The notes beneath the pieces were generated by a model. That model made no database searches. It was given only the letters and a program-made list of their open reading frames with translations, and had not been told where the DNA came from. A DNA stretch of 64,000 nt from Herbidospora galbida (lineage in GTDB: Bacteria; Actinomycetota; Actinomycetes; Streptosporangiales; Streptosporangiaceae), in contig NZ_SZQA01000003.1 in assembly GCF_005233835.1 (NCBI RefSeq), forward strand, positions 205,815-269,814. Direction: 5' to 3'. A program made the translations under genes and the position numbers. Position 1 is the stretch's first letter. Each line of letters starts with the position of its first letter. Positions 1 to 6,997 of the stretch are shown here, piece after piece.

Positions 1-2395
1 TCGCGGTCGTGCCGCGGTTGTTGACCGCGACGGTGAAGCTGACCGGGGAGCCGACGGCCGGGTTGGCCGGGTTGGAGGTCACGCCGGTGATCTGCAGGTC
101 GGGGCCGGGGGCCTGGGCGACCTGAAGCTGGGTCGGCGCGGTGAAGGTGTTGTTGGCCTCGTTCTGCTCGAACACGGTGCCGTCGGCGTCGACCGTGGCG
201 GCGACCGCGTACGTGCCCTGCGGGCGGGTGCCGATGTTCTGGGTGAACGTGGCCTCGGCGCCGGCCGCGAGGGCCGGGATGTTGACGGTGCCGACGAGGC
301 TGCCGCCGACGGTGACGTTCACGCTGTCGGCCGGGGCGGCCGAGTTGCCGTTGTTGCGGACGGTCCCGGTGACGGTGATCGCCTGGACCTCGCTGGGCGA
401 GGAGGGCGACCAGCTCAGCGCGGTGACCTGCAGGTCGGGGTTGGGCGCCGGGGTGCCGAACACCTGGAACTCGGCGATCTGGCCCGCCGGGGCGCCGGTG
501 TTGCTGGTGATCCGGAGCTGCACGTCGGCCGTGGTCGCGGTGACCGGGATCGTCACCGTGTTCTGCGCGGCGGGGTTGAACGTGTAGGCCGTCGCGCCGA
601 CCAGGCTGGTGTAGGTGGTGGCGGCCTGGTCGCGTCCGAAGACCTGGATGTTCTGGGTACGCGAGCCCCACGCCGACGACGGGTTGAGCTTCAGCACCAC
701 CGAGGTGACGGCGGCGTTCGACCCGAGCTTGACCGTGAGCACGCTCGGCCAGACGCCGGACGCGCCCTCCCAGTAGGTGTCCAGGTTGTTGTCGTTGGCG
801 TTGGCCGCGACGAACGTGTGGACGTGCCCCGACTCGGTGATCTCCTTGCCGGTGGCCAGGTTGGTGCCGGGCTGGGGGTTGGAGCCGGTCCGGGTCACCG
901 AATTGCCGAACGGGCCGATGTTGCCGGCCGCGTCCTTGGCCCGCACCTGGTAGGTGACGGTGGCCGTGGCGGGCTGGCTGTCGGTGTAGGTGAGCACGCC
1001 CGCGCCGACCTGCGCGACGTAGGCGCCGCCCCGGAAGATCTCGTATCCGGCCACGCCGACGTTGTCGGTCGCGGCGCCCCACGCCAGGCGGATCTGGCCG
1101 GAGGCGGGCTCGGTGTAGCTCAGCGTGCCCGGCGCGGAGGGCGCCTGGGTGTCGCCGCCCGACTGGCCCTGGCGGGTGACCGAGTTGCTGTTGCCGGAGG
1201 TGTTGCCGGCCGCGTCCCGGGCGCGCACGTGGTAGGTCACCGTGGCCGTCGAGGGCTGGGTGTCGGTGTACGTCAGCACGTTGCCCGCGACCGTCGTGAC
1301 GAGCGAGCCGCCCCGGAAGATCTCGTAGCCGGTCACCGCGACGTTGTCGGTCGAGGCGCCCCAGGCGAGCCTGATCTGGTTGGTGGCCGGCTCGGTGAAG
1401 CTCAGCGTGCCCGGAGTGGAGGGCGCCTGGGTGTCACCGGGGGTCGTGGGGCCGTAGACCTCGAACTCGGAGATCTGCCCGGCGGCCCAGCCGGTGTTGC
1501 CGGTGATGTTCAGGCGTACGTACCGGGTCGAGGTCGCGGTGAAGTTGATCGTCACCGTGTTCCCGCCGGCCGGGTTGAAGACGTAGCCCGTCGATCCGAC
1601 GATGTCGGAGAAGCTCGACCCGTTCGCGCTGCCCTGGACGGCGAGCGTCTGGGTTCGCGTGGCCCATCCGGAGGCGGGGAGCTTCAGCACCACCCGGTTG
1701 ACCGAGGTGGACGCGCCCAGGTCGACCTGGAGCCACTCGGGGAAGACGTTGTTGTTGCTCTCCCAGTAGGTGGCCTGGTTGCTGTCGTTCGCGTTCGAGG
1801 CGACGTAATTCTGCGACACCGAGCTGCCGGTCATCGTACGGCCCGAGGCAAGATTTCCGCCGGTGTTGCCGCCGCCGTCGGTGGCGTAGATCTCGAACTC
1901 CGAGATCTGGGCGGCCGGCCAGCCGGTGTTGGCGGTGACGTCGACGCGCCAGTAGCGGTGGGTGGCCGAGCCGAAGTTGATCGTGACGGAGTTCCCCGTG
2001 GCCGGGTTGAACGTGTAGTTCGCCGAGGCCACCACGTTGGAGAAGGAGTTGCCGTCGGAGCTGCCCTGGACGGTCAGCGTCTGGGTGCGGGTCTGCCAGG
2101 CGGAGGCGCCGGGCACCTTGAGCACGATCTGGTCCACGGCGGTGGCACTGCCGAGGTCGATGCGGGCCCACTGCGGGAAGCTGTTGTTGACGCTCTCCCA
2201 GTAGGTCGACTGGTTGCCGTCGTTGAGGGCGGAGGCCGACTGGCCTGCGGTGGAGCTGGAGACCGCGGTGGCCTTGCCTAAAGACAGGTTGGGTCCGCCG
2301 GCGGCGGACGCGGGCGGGGCGAGGAGCCCAGACGCGACGAGGCCGGCGGCGACGACGGCCGCCACCAGCCTCACAGGTCCGTGCAGCTTTCTCAT
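1..2395 (-). CDS. Secreted discoidin/FN3/CARDB multi-domain protein, 3' end outside window
   Basis: Open frame from an ATG at 2395 running off the window edge (798 codons seen). The first ~32 residues are a Sec signal peptide (basic start, Ala/Val/Leu core, ending PPASAAG). Then come two F5/8-type C (discoidin, CBM32-like) domains at about 36-172 and 181-318, two fibronectin type III repeats (about 325-410 and 415-505), a third discoidin domain (about 515-640), one CARDB domain and the start of a second. Discoidin and CARDB modules normally bind glycans and flank a catalytic domain in actinomycete extracellular glycanases (GH87 alpha-1,3-glucanases are one such family), so a hydrolase or lyase domain may lie beyond base 1. 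That part is inference. The two FN3 repeats and the first two discoidin domains look like internal duplications. Confidence 0.88.
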   Translation of the reverse strand, partial: MRKLHGPVRLVAAVVAAGLVASGLLAPPASAAGGPNLSLGKATAVSSSTAGQSASALNDGNQSTYWESVNNSFPQWARIDLGSATAVDQIVLKVPGASAWQTRTQTLTVQGSSDGNSFSNVVASANYTFNPATGNSVTINFGSATHRYWRVDVTANTGWPAAQISEFEIYATDGGGNTGGNLASGRTMTGSSVSQNYVASNANDSNQATYWESNNNVFPEWLQVDLGASTSVNRVVLKLPASGWATRTQTLAVQGSANGSSFSDIVGSTGYVFNPAGGNTVTINFTATSTRYVRLNITGNTGWAAGQISEFEVYGPTTPGDTQAPSTPGTLSFTEPATNQIRLAWGASTDNVAVTGYEIFRGGSLVTTVAGNVLTYTDTQPSTATVTYHVRARDAAGNTSGNSNSVTRQGQSGGDTQAPSAPGTLSYTEPASGQIRLAWGAATDNVGVAGYEIFRGGAYVAQVGAGVLTYTDSQPATATVTYQVRAKDAAGNIGPFGNSVTRTGSNPQPGTNLATGKEITESGHVHTFVAANANDNNLDTYWEGASGVWPSVLTVKLGSNAAVTSVVLKLNPSSAWGSRTQNIQVFGRDQAATTYTSLVGATAYTFNPAAQNTVTIPVTATTADVQLRITSNTGAPAGQIAEFQVFGTPAPNPDLQVTALSWSPSSPSEVQAITVTGTVRNNGNSAAPADSVNVTVGGSLVGTVNIPALAAGAEATFTQNIGTRPQGTYAVAATVDADGTVFEQNEANNTFTAPTQLQVAQAPGPDLQITGVTSNPANPAVGSPVSFTVAVNNRGTTA

Positions 2396-2809
2396 TCGCG
2401 TTCTTCTCTCGTCAGGGTCGACAGGTGGAGACACGGATGGGGGCGGGAGCACGGACGCAGTGCATTCCCTGAAGAGTTGCGAGAAACAGAGAGAAATTAG
2501 ACGACAAATTGCAAGATTCTTGCGTAGTGCTGGTCGAATGTTACATATGTGCTACGGGGTCGTCAATGTTCCTGTCACCTGCGGATGAAGCCGCTGCGAT
2601 ACGCCCACACGACCGCTGGCACCTGGCGCACCAGCGGATCGTCGGCGGCGATGACCAGCCTGACCCGGAAGCCGGTGGCGGTCGGCCGCATCGGGTGGAC
2701 GTTCCTCCTGAGACGAACGCGCGGGCGCCGGGCAGCCCCGCCGGGTGCCCGCGCTGGGGTCGTTCGAGGCATCTGCTGGGTGCCGAACCTATCGGCGCCG
2801 AGTGGTTCG
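2396..2809. other. Intergenic region without a gene
   Basis: Leader and promoter region of the minus-strand discoidin gene. I see no convincing coding sequence; the short frames here have poor codon bias. It is more AT-rich than its surroundings around 2490-2560. It holds the inverted repeat described at 2511-2523 and an 8-base palindrome, ACATATGT, near 2544. Confidence 0.5.
2511..2523. promoter_or_regulatory. Inverted repeat upstream of the discoidin gene, candidate operator
   Basis: GCAAGA-T-TCTTGC, perfect 6-bp arms around one base, about 115 bp upstream of the secreted-protein start in an AT-rich patch. LacI-type sugar regulators of actinomycetes bind sites of this general size and symmetry with a TTGCA core, so control by a sugar repressor is plausible but unproven. 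Confidence 0.35.
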
Positions 2810-3238
2810 TCAGGCGATCCCGTAGACCGCGAGGAACAGCCGCAGTCTCGGTACGTCCTCCTGCGTGAGCAGCGTGTCGAGCATGGCGACGACGGGGGCC
2901 CGGTCGCGTCCGGCCAGGCGCTTGCGCAGCAGCGGCGGAATCGTCCGGTTGAGTTCGGCGAGCGCGAGCTTGCGGATCTCGCCGTCGGCCCGCTCGGCGA
3001 TGTCGAGCAGCCGCACGACGGCCTCGTCGTCCTCGGCGGCCGGGCGGACGCTGGTCCGCCACGCAGCGATGGCCGAGATGCCGGCGGCGAGGGAGGAGAT
3101 GAGGGCGCTCATCGAGGTCACCACGCCCGAGCCGACGCCGAACGACGTCATCGTCTGCGAGGTCAGCGTGCCCAGCGAGATGACCCCGGCGGCGACGACG
3201 AGCCCGAGGATGAGATAAATCGTTAAGTTCGAGCGCAT
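2810..3238 (-). CDS. Small membrane protein of unknown function
   Basis: 142 aa. An N-terminal hydrophobic helix (about residues 7-27) and a second Ala/Ser-rich hydrophobic stretch (about 40-60) are followed by a soluble, charged, helical C-terminal half rich in Arg, Asp and Leu. This gives a two-helix hairpin with a cytoplasmic tail as the simplest topology. It is transcribed away from the DUF6745 gene across a ~58 bp gap. I see no Shine-Dalgarno before the ATG, so the message could be leaderless. No family recognised. Confidence 0.6.
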   Translation of the reverse strand: MRSNLTIYLILGLVVAAGVISLGTLTSQTMTSFGVGSGVVTSMSALISSLAAGISAIAAWRTSVRPAAEDDEAVVRLLDIAERADGEIRKLALAELNRTIPPLLRKRLAGRDRAPVVAMLDTLLTQEDVPRLRLFLAVYGIA

Positions 3239-3239
3239 T

Positions 3240-3267
3240 TGATCAGGTTATGATCGAAGACATGATC
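3240..3267. promoter_or_regulatory. Three phased TGATC repeats in a divergent promoter region
   Basis: TGATC occurs at 3240, 3251 and 3263, spaced 11 and 12 bp apart, in the short gap between the divergent genes at 3238 and 3297. The near-helical phasing suggests a cooperative protein-binding site that could control both genes. Inference only. Confidence 0.3.
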
Positions 3268-3296
3268 GTTGGAAAGGACGACACTCCCTTCATCCG

Positions 3297-4289
3297 GTGA
3301 GTGTCACGACGCGGCGAGACGCCGCCTCCATCCGCGAAGAATGGCTCCGGGTCGCCCTGTCGACCGAGCCCGCCGACCGCCCAGAAGCCGAGTCCGCCAT
3401 CGCGGGCCTCTACCGGCTCAACGGGCTTCCCCCGCCCAGATTCCACTGGGTCTCCTCCCCGGCCGCCGCGGCCGACCTCCTGCGTGCGCATCGTCATGAG
3501 TCGCTGACCCGCCTGTTCGAGGCGCGGCGGCAGACGATGACGCGCGCCCTCGACTCCGGCATGGCCGCGCGCCCCGGCCGGAGGAGGCAGGTCTTCTGGC
3601 AGGTGGTCGATCCGCTGGCCCGGAGCGGCCTGCCCAACAGACTCGTCGTGTACGACCACGACCGGGCCTGGCCGGAGGTCCACGACGTGTCGTGGCTGGC
3701 CGGCTACGACTGCCTGCCCTGGGTGCCCGGGGTCGAGGGCATCGACCTGTGGGACCGGGCCGCCCGCGCGGGCGGCTGGTGGGTGCCCTTCCGGCAGGTG
3801 TGCGTGGTGGTTGACCGGCCGTGCGTCGTCCACACGCAACCCGGGCCGGAACCCGGAGTGGTGCTCGTCCACGGAGACGACGGACCGGCGGTCGTCTACC
3901 GCGACGGCCGGTCGGCCTACGCCTGGCGCGGCCTGAGCGTGCCGCCCTGGGTCGTCGAGGAGCCGACGGCCGCCCGGATCAGGGACGAATCCGACCCCGA
4001 CATCCGGCTCGCCGCCATCCAGCGGATGGGCTGGCCCGAGTTCGTCGACCAGACCGCCGGGCGTCTCATCGCGACCGCCCCCGACCCGGGGAACGACGCC
4101 GAACTCCTCCTGTACGACGTCATGGAGCACACCGTCCTGATCGTCGTCAACGGAACCGTCGAACGCGACGGCACCCGCCGCCGCTACGGGCTGATCGTCC
4201 CCGAAGACGTCGCCGACCCCGTCGAGGCCGCCGCCTGGACCTACGGAATCACCGCCCCGCTCTACAGACAGCTCGTGAGGAGGACATGA
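3297..4289 (+). CDS. DUF6745-type protein
   Basis: 330 aa from a GTG start. The centre and C-terminal half carry the hallmarks I associate with DUF6745 proteins: a Trp/Gly-rich GGWWVPF segment, a 'PCVVHTQ'-type strand, a GDDGPAV-RDG motif and the 'AYAWRGLSVPPWVVEEP' stretch. In other bacteria such proteins are often found with repeat proteins; the biochemical role is unknown. The gene ends in an ATGA overlap with the next gene, so the two are translationally coupled. A 16-codon frame from ATG 3250 ends in a GTGA overlap with this start and could be a coupling leader, since the nearest SD-like sequence (GGAAAGGA) lies about 19 bases upstream of the GTG, too far to serve it. Confidence 0.75.
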   Translation: MSVTTRRDAASIREEWLRVALSTEPADRPEAESAIAGLYRLNGLPPPRFHWVSSPAAAADLLRAHRHESLTRLFEARRQTMTRALDSGMAARPGRRRQVFWQVVDPLARSGLPNRLVVYDHDRAWPEVHDVSWLAGYDCLPWVPGVEGIDLWDRAARAGGWWVPFRQVCVVVDRPCVVHTQPGPEPGVVLVHGDDGPAVVYRDGRSAYAWRGLSVPPWVVEEPTAARIRDESDPDIRLAAIQRMGWPEFVDQTAGRLIATAPDPGNDAELLLYDVMEHTVLIVVNGTVERDGTRRRYGLIVPEDVADPVEAAAWTYGITAPLYRQLVRRT

Positions 4290-4690
4290 TGATCACACTC
4301 GCCGCCCTGTCCACGCGCACCGGACGCGCGTTCGACGACCATCTCGACCGGAGCCTGACCATCCCGGTCCTCGACGGAATCCAGGCCCAGGGAGACCTCC
4401 TGGTCATCCCGGCCCACCTGCTGGAGACCTCACCGGAACCGGACGCCGGCTGGCGGCCGGTGCCGCCGGAGGGGCTCGTCCTGCTCGACGGCGTCCACCC
4501 GCACGTGCTGGTGGCCGACCCCGGCACCTGTCTCTCGACCGACGGCCCCGACGGCCCGGTGTTCACCGCCACCGCCCCGGTCTACCTGATGCATCCCGAA
4601 CACGGCGCGACCGGGCTCGCCCCGGGCCGGTACGCGGCCCGCCGCCAGCGCGAATGGCGGAAGACGGTGCCGCTGCCGGTCGTCGACTGA
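4286..4690 (+). CDS. Small protein coupled to the DUF6745 gene
   Basis: 134 aa. I chose the ATG at 4286 because it follows a strong GAGGAGG ribosome site and overlaps the DUF6745 stop as ATGA. It has no signal peptide or membrane helix. The sequence is a compact mixed alpha/beta protein with a 'GDLLVIPA' strand and a C-terminal basic segment (ARRQREWRK). I do not recognise a family. Strict coupling to the DUF6745 gene suggests a partner or accessory protein of that product. Confidence 0.7.
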   Translation: MMITLAALSTRTGRAFDDHLDRSLTIPVLDGIQAQGDLLVIPAHLLETSPEPDAGWRPVPPEGLVLLDGVHPHVLVADPGTCLSTDGPDGPVFTATAPVYLMHPEHGATGLAPGRYAARRQREWRKTVPLPVVD

Positions 4691-4736
4691 CCCCGGGGGC
4701 GGACCGGCCGGGCCGGTCCGCCCTTAGGGTGCCGGG

Positions 4737-5360
4737 GTGACCGACTTCCTCACCGAGACCCGCGCCGGGTACGACGCCCTCGTCGCCGAATACGTCGACC
4801 TGTTCATGGACGACCTGGAGAACAACCCGTTCGACCAGGCCGTGCTGGGACTGTTCACCGACCTCGTCCCACCCGGCAAGGTCCTGGAGGCGGGGTGCGG
4901 GCCGGGCCGGGTGACGTCCTGGCTGCACCGGCGGGGTCTGGACATCTCGGGCGTCGACCTGTCGCCCGGAATGCTCGCCCACGCTCGGGCGACATTTCCG
5001 GACATCGAGTTCGCCGAGGGCGACATGCGCTCCCTCGACCTCCCCGACGCGTCGCTGAGCGGCCTGATCGCCTGGTATTCGATCATCCACATCCCGGCCG
5101 AACTGCTCCCCGGCGTGTTCGCCGAGTTCCGGCGGGTGCTCGCGCCCGGCGGCCTGCTCCTGGTCGCCTTCCAGATCGGCGACGAGATCAAGCGCGTCCG
5201 CGACATCGACTTCCGCCGCCTCGACCCCGACACGGTCGCGAGCCTGCTCGACGGGGCCGGGTTCGCGCCGGTCGCCCGCGGACGCTGGGAACCGCGCGAG
5301 ACGGACACGGCTCCGCAGGGCTGGCTGCTGGTCCGAGTCGGCCAAGCGGTGCTCGGTTAA
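4737..5360 (+). CDS. Class I SAM-dependent methyltransferase
   Basis: 207 aa, GTG start. Rossmann-type methyltransferase: motif I EAGCGPGRV at about 52-60, acidic motif II 'SGVDLSPGML', an aspartate before the GDM turn, and motif IV-V region 'LIAWYSIIHIPAELLPGVFAEFRR' (shown here only as landmark residues YS-IIHIP), followed by the LAPGGLLLVAFQ strand. This is the ubiquinone/menaquinone-biosynthesis-like (Methyltransf_25/11) group, with small-molecule substrates that cannot be predicted. It starts 46 bp after the DUF6745 pair and its stop overlaps the convergent PASTA-like gene by 4 bp. Confidence 0.85.
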   Translation: MTDFLTETRAGYDALVAEYVDLFMDDLENNPFDQAVLGLFTDLVPPGKVLEAGCGPGRVTSWLHRRGLDISGVDLSPGMLAHARATFPDIEFAEGDMRSLDLPDASLSGLIAWYSIIHIPAELLPGVFAEFRRVLAPGGLLLVAFQIGDEIKRVRDIDFRRLDPDTVASLLDGAGFAPVARGRWEPRETDTAPQGWLLVRVGQAVLG

Positions 5361-5716
5361 TTGTCGGTGTGCAGGGTGATTCGGGACGAGAAGGGCACCT
5401 GGGTCCCCGCCGCCGGATCCTGCCGGGTGACGAATCGCGACTGGTCGGCGAACGTCACTCCGCTCCGGTTGAGCAGCCAGTAGCCCGAGCCCTGGAGCCG
5501 CTCGACCGCCTCCGCCCACTTCATGCCGGTCACGTCGGGCATCGTCCCGCCCTTCCTGACCAGCTGTTCCCTGGCTTCGGCGCGGCTGGCGTAGTAGCCG
5601 TCGACGGAGCTGATCAGCACACCGCACCCGCCGCCGAGGATGAGGGTCGCGAGCGCCAAGGCCATGATCACAGAGGAGCGGTCGCGCTCGCGGAGCAGCG
5701 GGGCGGTGTCGTTCAT
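5357..5716 (-). CDS. Membrane-anchored single PASTA-like domain protein
   Basis: 119 aa with a short cytoplasmic N-terminus (LLRERDRSS), one transmembrane helix at about 17-37 and an external region. The external part reads MPDVTGMKWAEAVERLQGSG, then 'VTRQDPAAGTQV', the PDV...AxxxLxxxG...Q.P..G pattern of a PASTA repeat. PASTA domains bind muropeptides or act as cell-wall spacers on Ser/Thr kinases and penicillin-binding proteins. Here only one repeat is present and no catalytic domain. Function unknown; wall sensing is inference. Confidence 0.72.
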   Translation of the reverse strand: MNDTAPLLRERDRSSVIMALALATLILGGGCGVLISSVDGYYASRAEAREQLVRKGGTMPDVTGMKWAEAVERLQGSGYWLLNRSGVTFADQSRFVTRQDPAAGTQVPFSSRITLHTDN

Positions 5717-5757
5717 GGAGACAATCTGACGGTGTTGGGGACGGCCGGAAACACCTG

Positions 5758-6525
5758 TTATCGAATCGGCATTTGCGCGACGATGACAGTCGCGTCAAGC
5801 TCCTCGGAAGAGGTGATCGAGGGCTCCAGCCCGGCCTTCAGTGCCGCCGCGCACGCCCCGGCCGCCTGGTCGTCGGAGGTCTCGACGAGCACGCACCCGC
5901 CGGGCGCCAGCCACTCGGGCGCCAGCCGGAACACCCGCCTGACCAGCTCCAGCCCGTCTTCACCCCCGTCGAGGGCCACCAGGGGTTCGTGCAGCCGCGC
6001 CTCGGGCGGGAGGAAGTCGACCTCTTCCGTCGGTACGTAGGGCGCGTTCGCCACCAGCACGTCGATGCGCCCCCGGAGGAGGAGCGGCAGCGCCTGGTAG
6101 AGGTCGCCCTGGTGGACCAGCGCGCGCGGCACGTTGCGCCGGGCGCACGCGACCGCCGCCGGGTCGATGTCGGAGACGTGCAGGATCACTCCGGGCACCT
6201 CGGCGACGACGGCGGCCCCCACGGCCCCCGTACCGCAGCAGAGATCGACGACCACCGACCCCGGCCGGGCCCGCGCGATGGCCTCGCCGGCCAGGAACTC
6301 GGTCCGCCGCCGGGGCACGAACACCCCGGGATCGACGAGGACGCGCAGATCACGGAACCGGGCCCAGCCCAGCACCTGTTCGAGAGGGAGCCCCGCCACC
6401 CGCTGGCCGATCATGCGGCGCAGCTCTTCGGGGGAGCCGGCGGTGGAGAGGATCAGCCGCGCTTCGTCTTCGGCGAAGACGCATCCGGCGCTGCGGAGTT
6501 CGGAGACGACTGATGAGAGGGACAC
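5758..6525 (-). CDS. PrmC-related protein N5-glutamine methyltransferase
   Basis: 255 aa. N-terminal helical segment with the 'RVAGLPLEQVLGWARF' region typical of HemK/PrmC, then VPRRRTEFLA, SAM motif I VVDLCCGTGAVGAA at about 94-107, and a NAPYVPTEE motif replacing the usual NPPY substrate-binding motif. The NAPY variant marks the PrmC-related subfamily of putative protein-(glutamine-N5) methyltransferases found in actinobacteria next to or in addition to true PrmC. Its substrate is not established. It is divergent from the ncRNA-rsr locus, sharing the intergenic region 6526-6689. Confidence 0.85.
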   Translation of the reverse strand: MSLSSVVSELRSAGCVFAEDEARLILSTAGSPEELRRMIGQRVAGLPLEQVLGWARFRDLRVLVDPGVFVPRRRTEFLAGEAIARARPGSVVVDLCCGTGAVGAAVVAEVPGVILHVSDIDPAAVACARRNVPRALVHQGDLYQALPLLLRGRIDVLVANAPYVPTEEVDFLPPEARLHEPLVALDGGEDGLELVRRVFRLAPEWLAPGGCVLVETSDDQAAGACAAALKAGLEPSITSSEELDATVIVAQMPIR

Positions 6526-6647
6526 GAGACCTGCCTTCCTGGGCGGAACTGGGCGGGAATGGGTCTCACCTCCTCATCCGATAGCTGACCGTCAAACGCC
6601 ATCACTGTACCGCACGCCCGGCAAAGCGCTGAAAACGGGTGGGCGAA

Positions 6648-6677
6648 TTGAACGGTGATCTGTACCGTCTTCAACAT
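6648..6677 (+). promoter_or_regulatory. Candidate promoter for the Y RNA-rsr transcript
   Basis: TTGAAC (6648-6653) and CAACAT (6672-6677) with an 18 bp spacer. A start about 8-12 bases downstream would fall at the predicted 5' end of the first ncRNA (6690). This is a sigma-70-like match by eye only. Confidence 0.35.
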
Positions 6678-6689
6678 CGGTTCGCGGAT

Positions 6690-6823
6690 GGCGCGGGTCG
6701 AAGACAATCGGTTATCGACTTCGGATCGAGTGGTCGCGGGTTCGAATCCCGCCCGGGGTGCCACCTGCCCCGGTAGCTCAGTGGCCAGAGCGCTTACACC
6801 GGTTGACACAACATATCCGCGCC
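6690..6823 (+). ncRNA. Y RNA 1 (YrlA-like) with circularly permuted tRNA-like module
   Basis: Predicted 134-nt RNA. Its ends pair perfectly: GGCGCGG (6690-6696) with CCGCGCC (6817-6823), extendable by AT/AT. Between them lies a tRNA-like fold in permuted order: T-stem/loop GCGGG-TTCGAAT-CCCGC (6736-6752), an acceptor-like stem CCGGGG/CCCCGG (6753-6758/6768-6773) closed by a 9-base loop, U8-A9 equivalents, then a D-arm GCTC-AGTGGCCA-GAGC (6776-6791). The 3' half thus precedes the 5' half, and the long stem replaces the anticodon arm. Bacterial Y RNAs of the YrlA type, which bind Ro60/Rsr, are known to mimic tRNA in this way. Its position just upstream of a Ro60 gene and its match to the second copy make this strong. 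A tRNA scanner may miss it or miscall it. Confidence 0.85.
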
Positions 6824-6840
6824 ATTCTCGCACCGGTACC

Positions 6841-6972
6841 GGACGGGTCGAATTCGGTCGGTTATCCCAGACGCGGAAAGTGCGGGTTCGAATCCCGCGG
6901 CCTCGGTGAAAACGAGGTCTGGCCCAAATGGCAGAGGCGCCGCGAACACCGGTCGTATCCCCATATCCGTCC
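6841..6972 (+). ncRNA. Y RNA 2 (YrlA-like) with circularly permuted tRNA-like module
   Basis: Predicted 132-nt RNA starting 17 bp after Y RNA 1. Terminal stem GGACGG (6841-6846) with CCGTCC (6967-6972). T-arm GCGGG-TTCGAAT-CCCGC (6882-6898), then a 7-bp acceptor-like hairpin GGCCTCG/CGAGGTC (6899-6905/6913-6919, one G-U pair) with loop GTGAAAA, U8, and a D-arm-like GCC...GGC (6922-6938). It shares with Y RNA 1 the blocks GGGTCGAA and TCGGTTATC near the 5' end and ACACCGGT and CATATCCG near the 3' end, which are likely the Ro-binding part. The terminal stems differ in sequence but both pair. It ends 25 bp before the rsr start, so it may be processed from the rsr transcript. Confidence 0.85.
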
Positions 6973-6997
6973 ACTCGAGAATTCCGGAGGAACCGTC

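Noticed and set aside
6728..6941. One or more ordinary tRNA genes, suggested by TTCGAAT T-loops and a GCTC-AGTGG D-arm
   Set aside because: No 5'-to-3' order of acceptor, D-arm, anticodon arm and T-arm can be drawn. The acceptor strands pair in reversed order across a short loop, so these are permuted tRNA mimics, not tRNAs.
6758..6997. Upstream extension of the rsr reading frame by 80 codons
   Set aside because: It runs through both structured RNAs, lacks similarity to TROVE proteins and has no ribosome site, whereas GTG 6998 has GGAGGAA.
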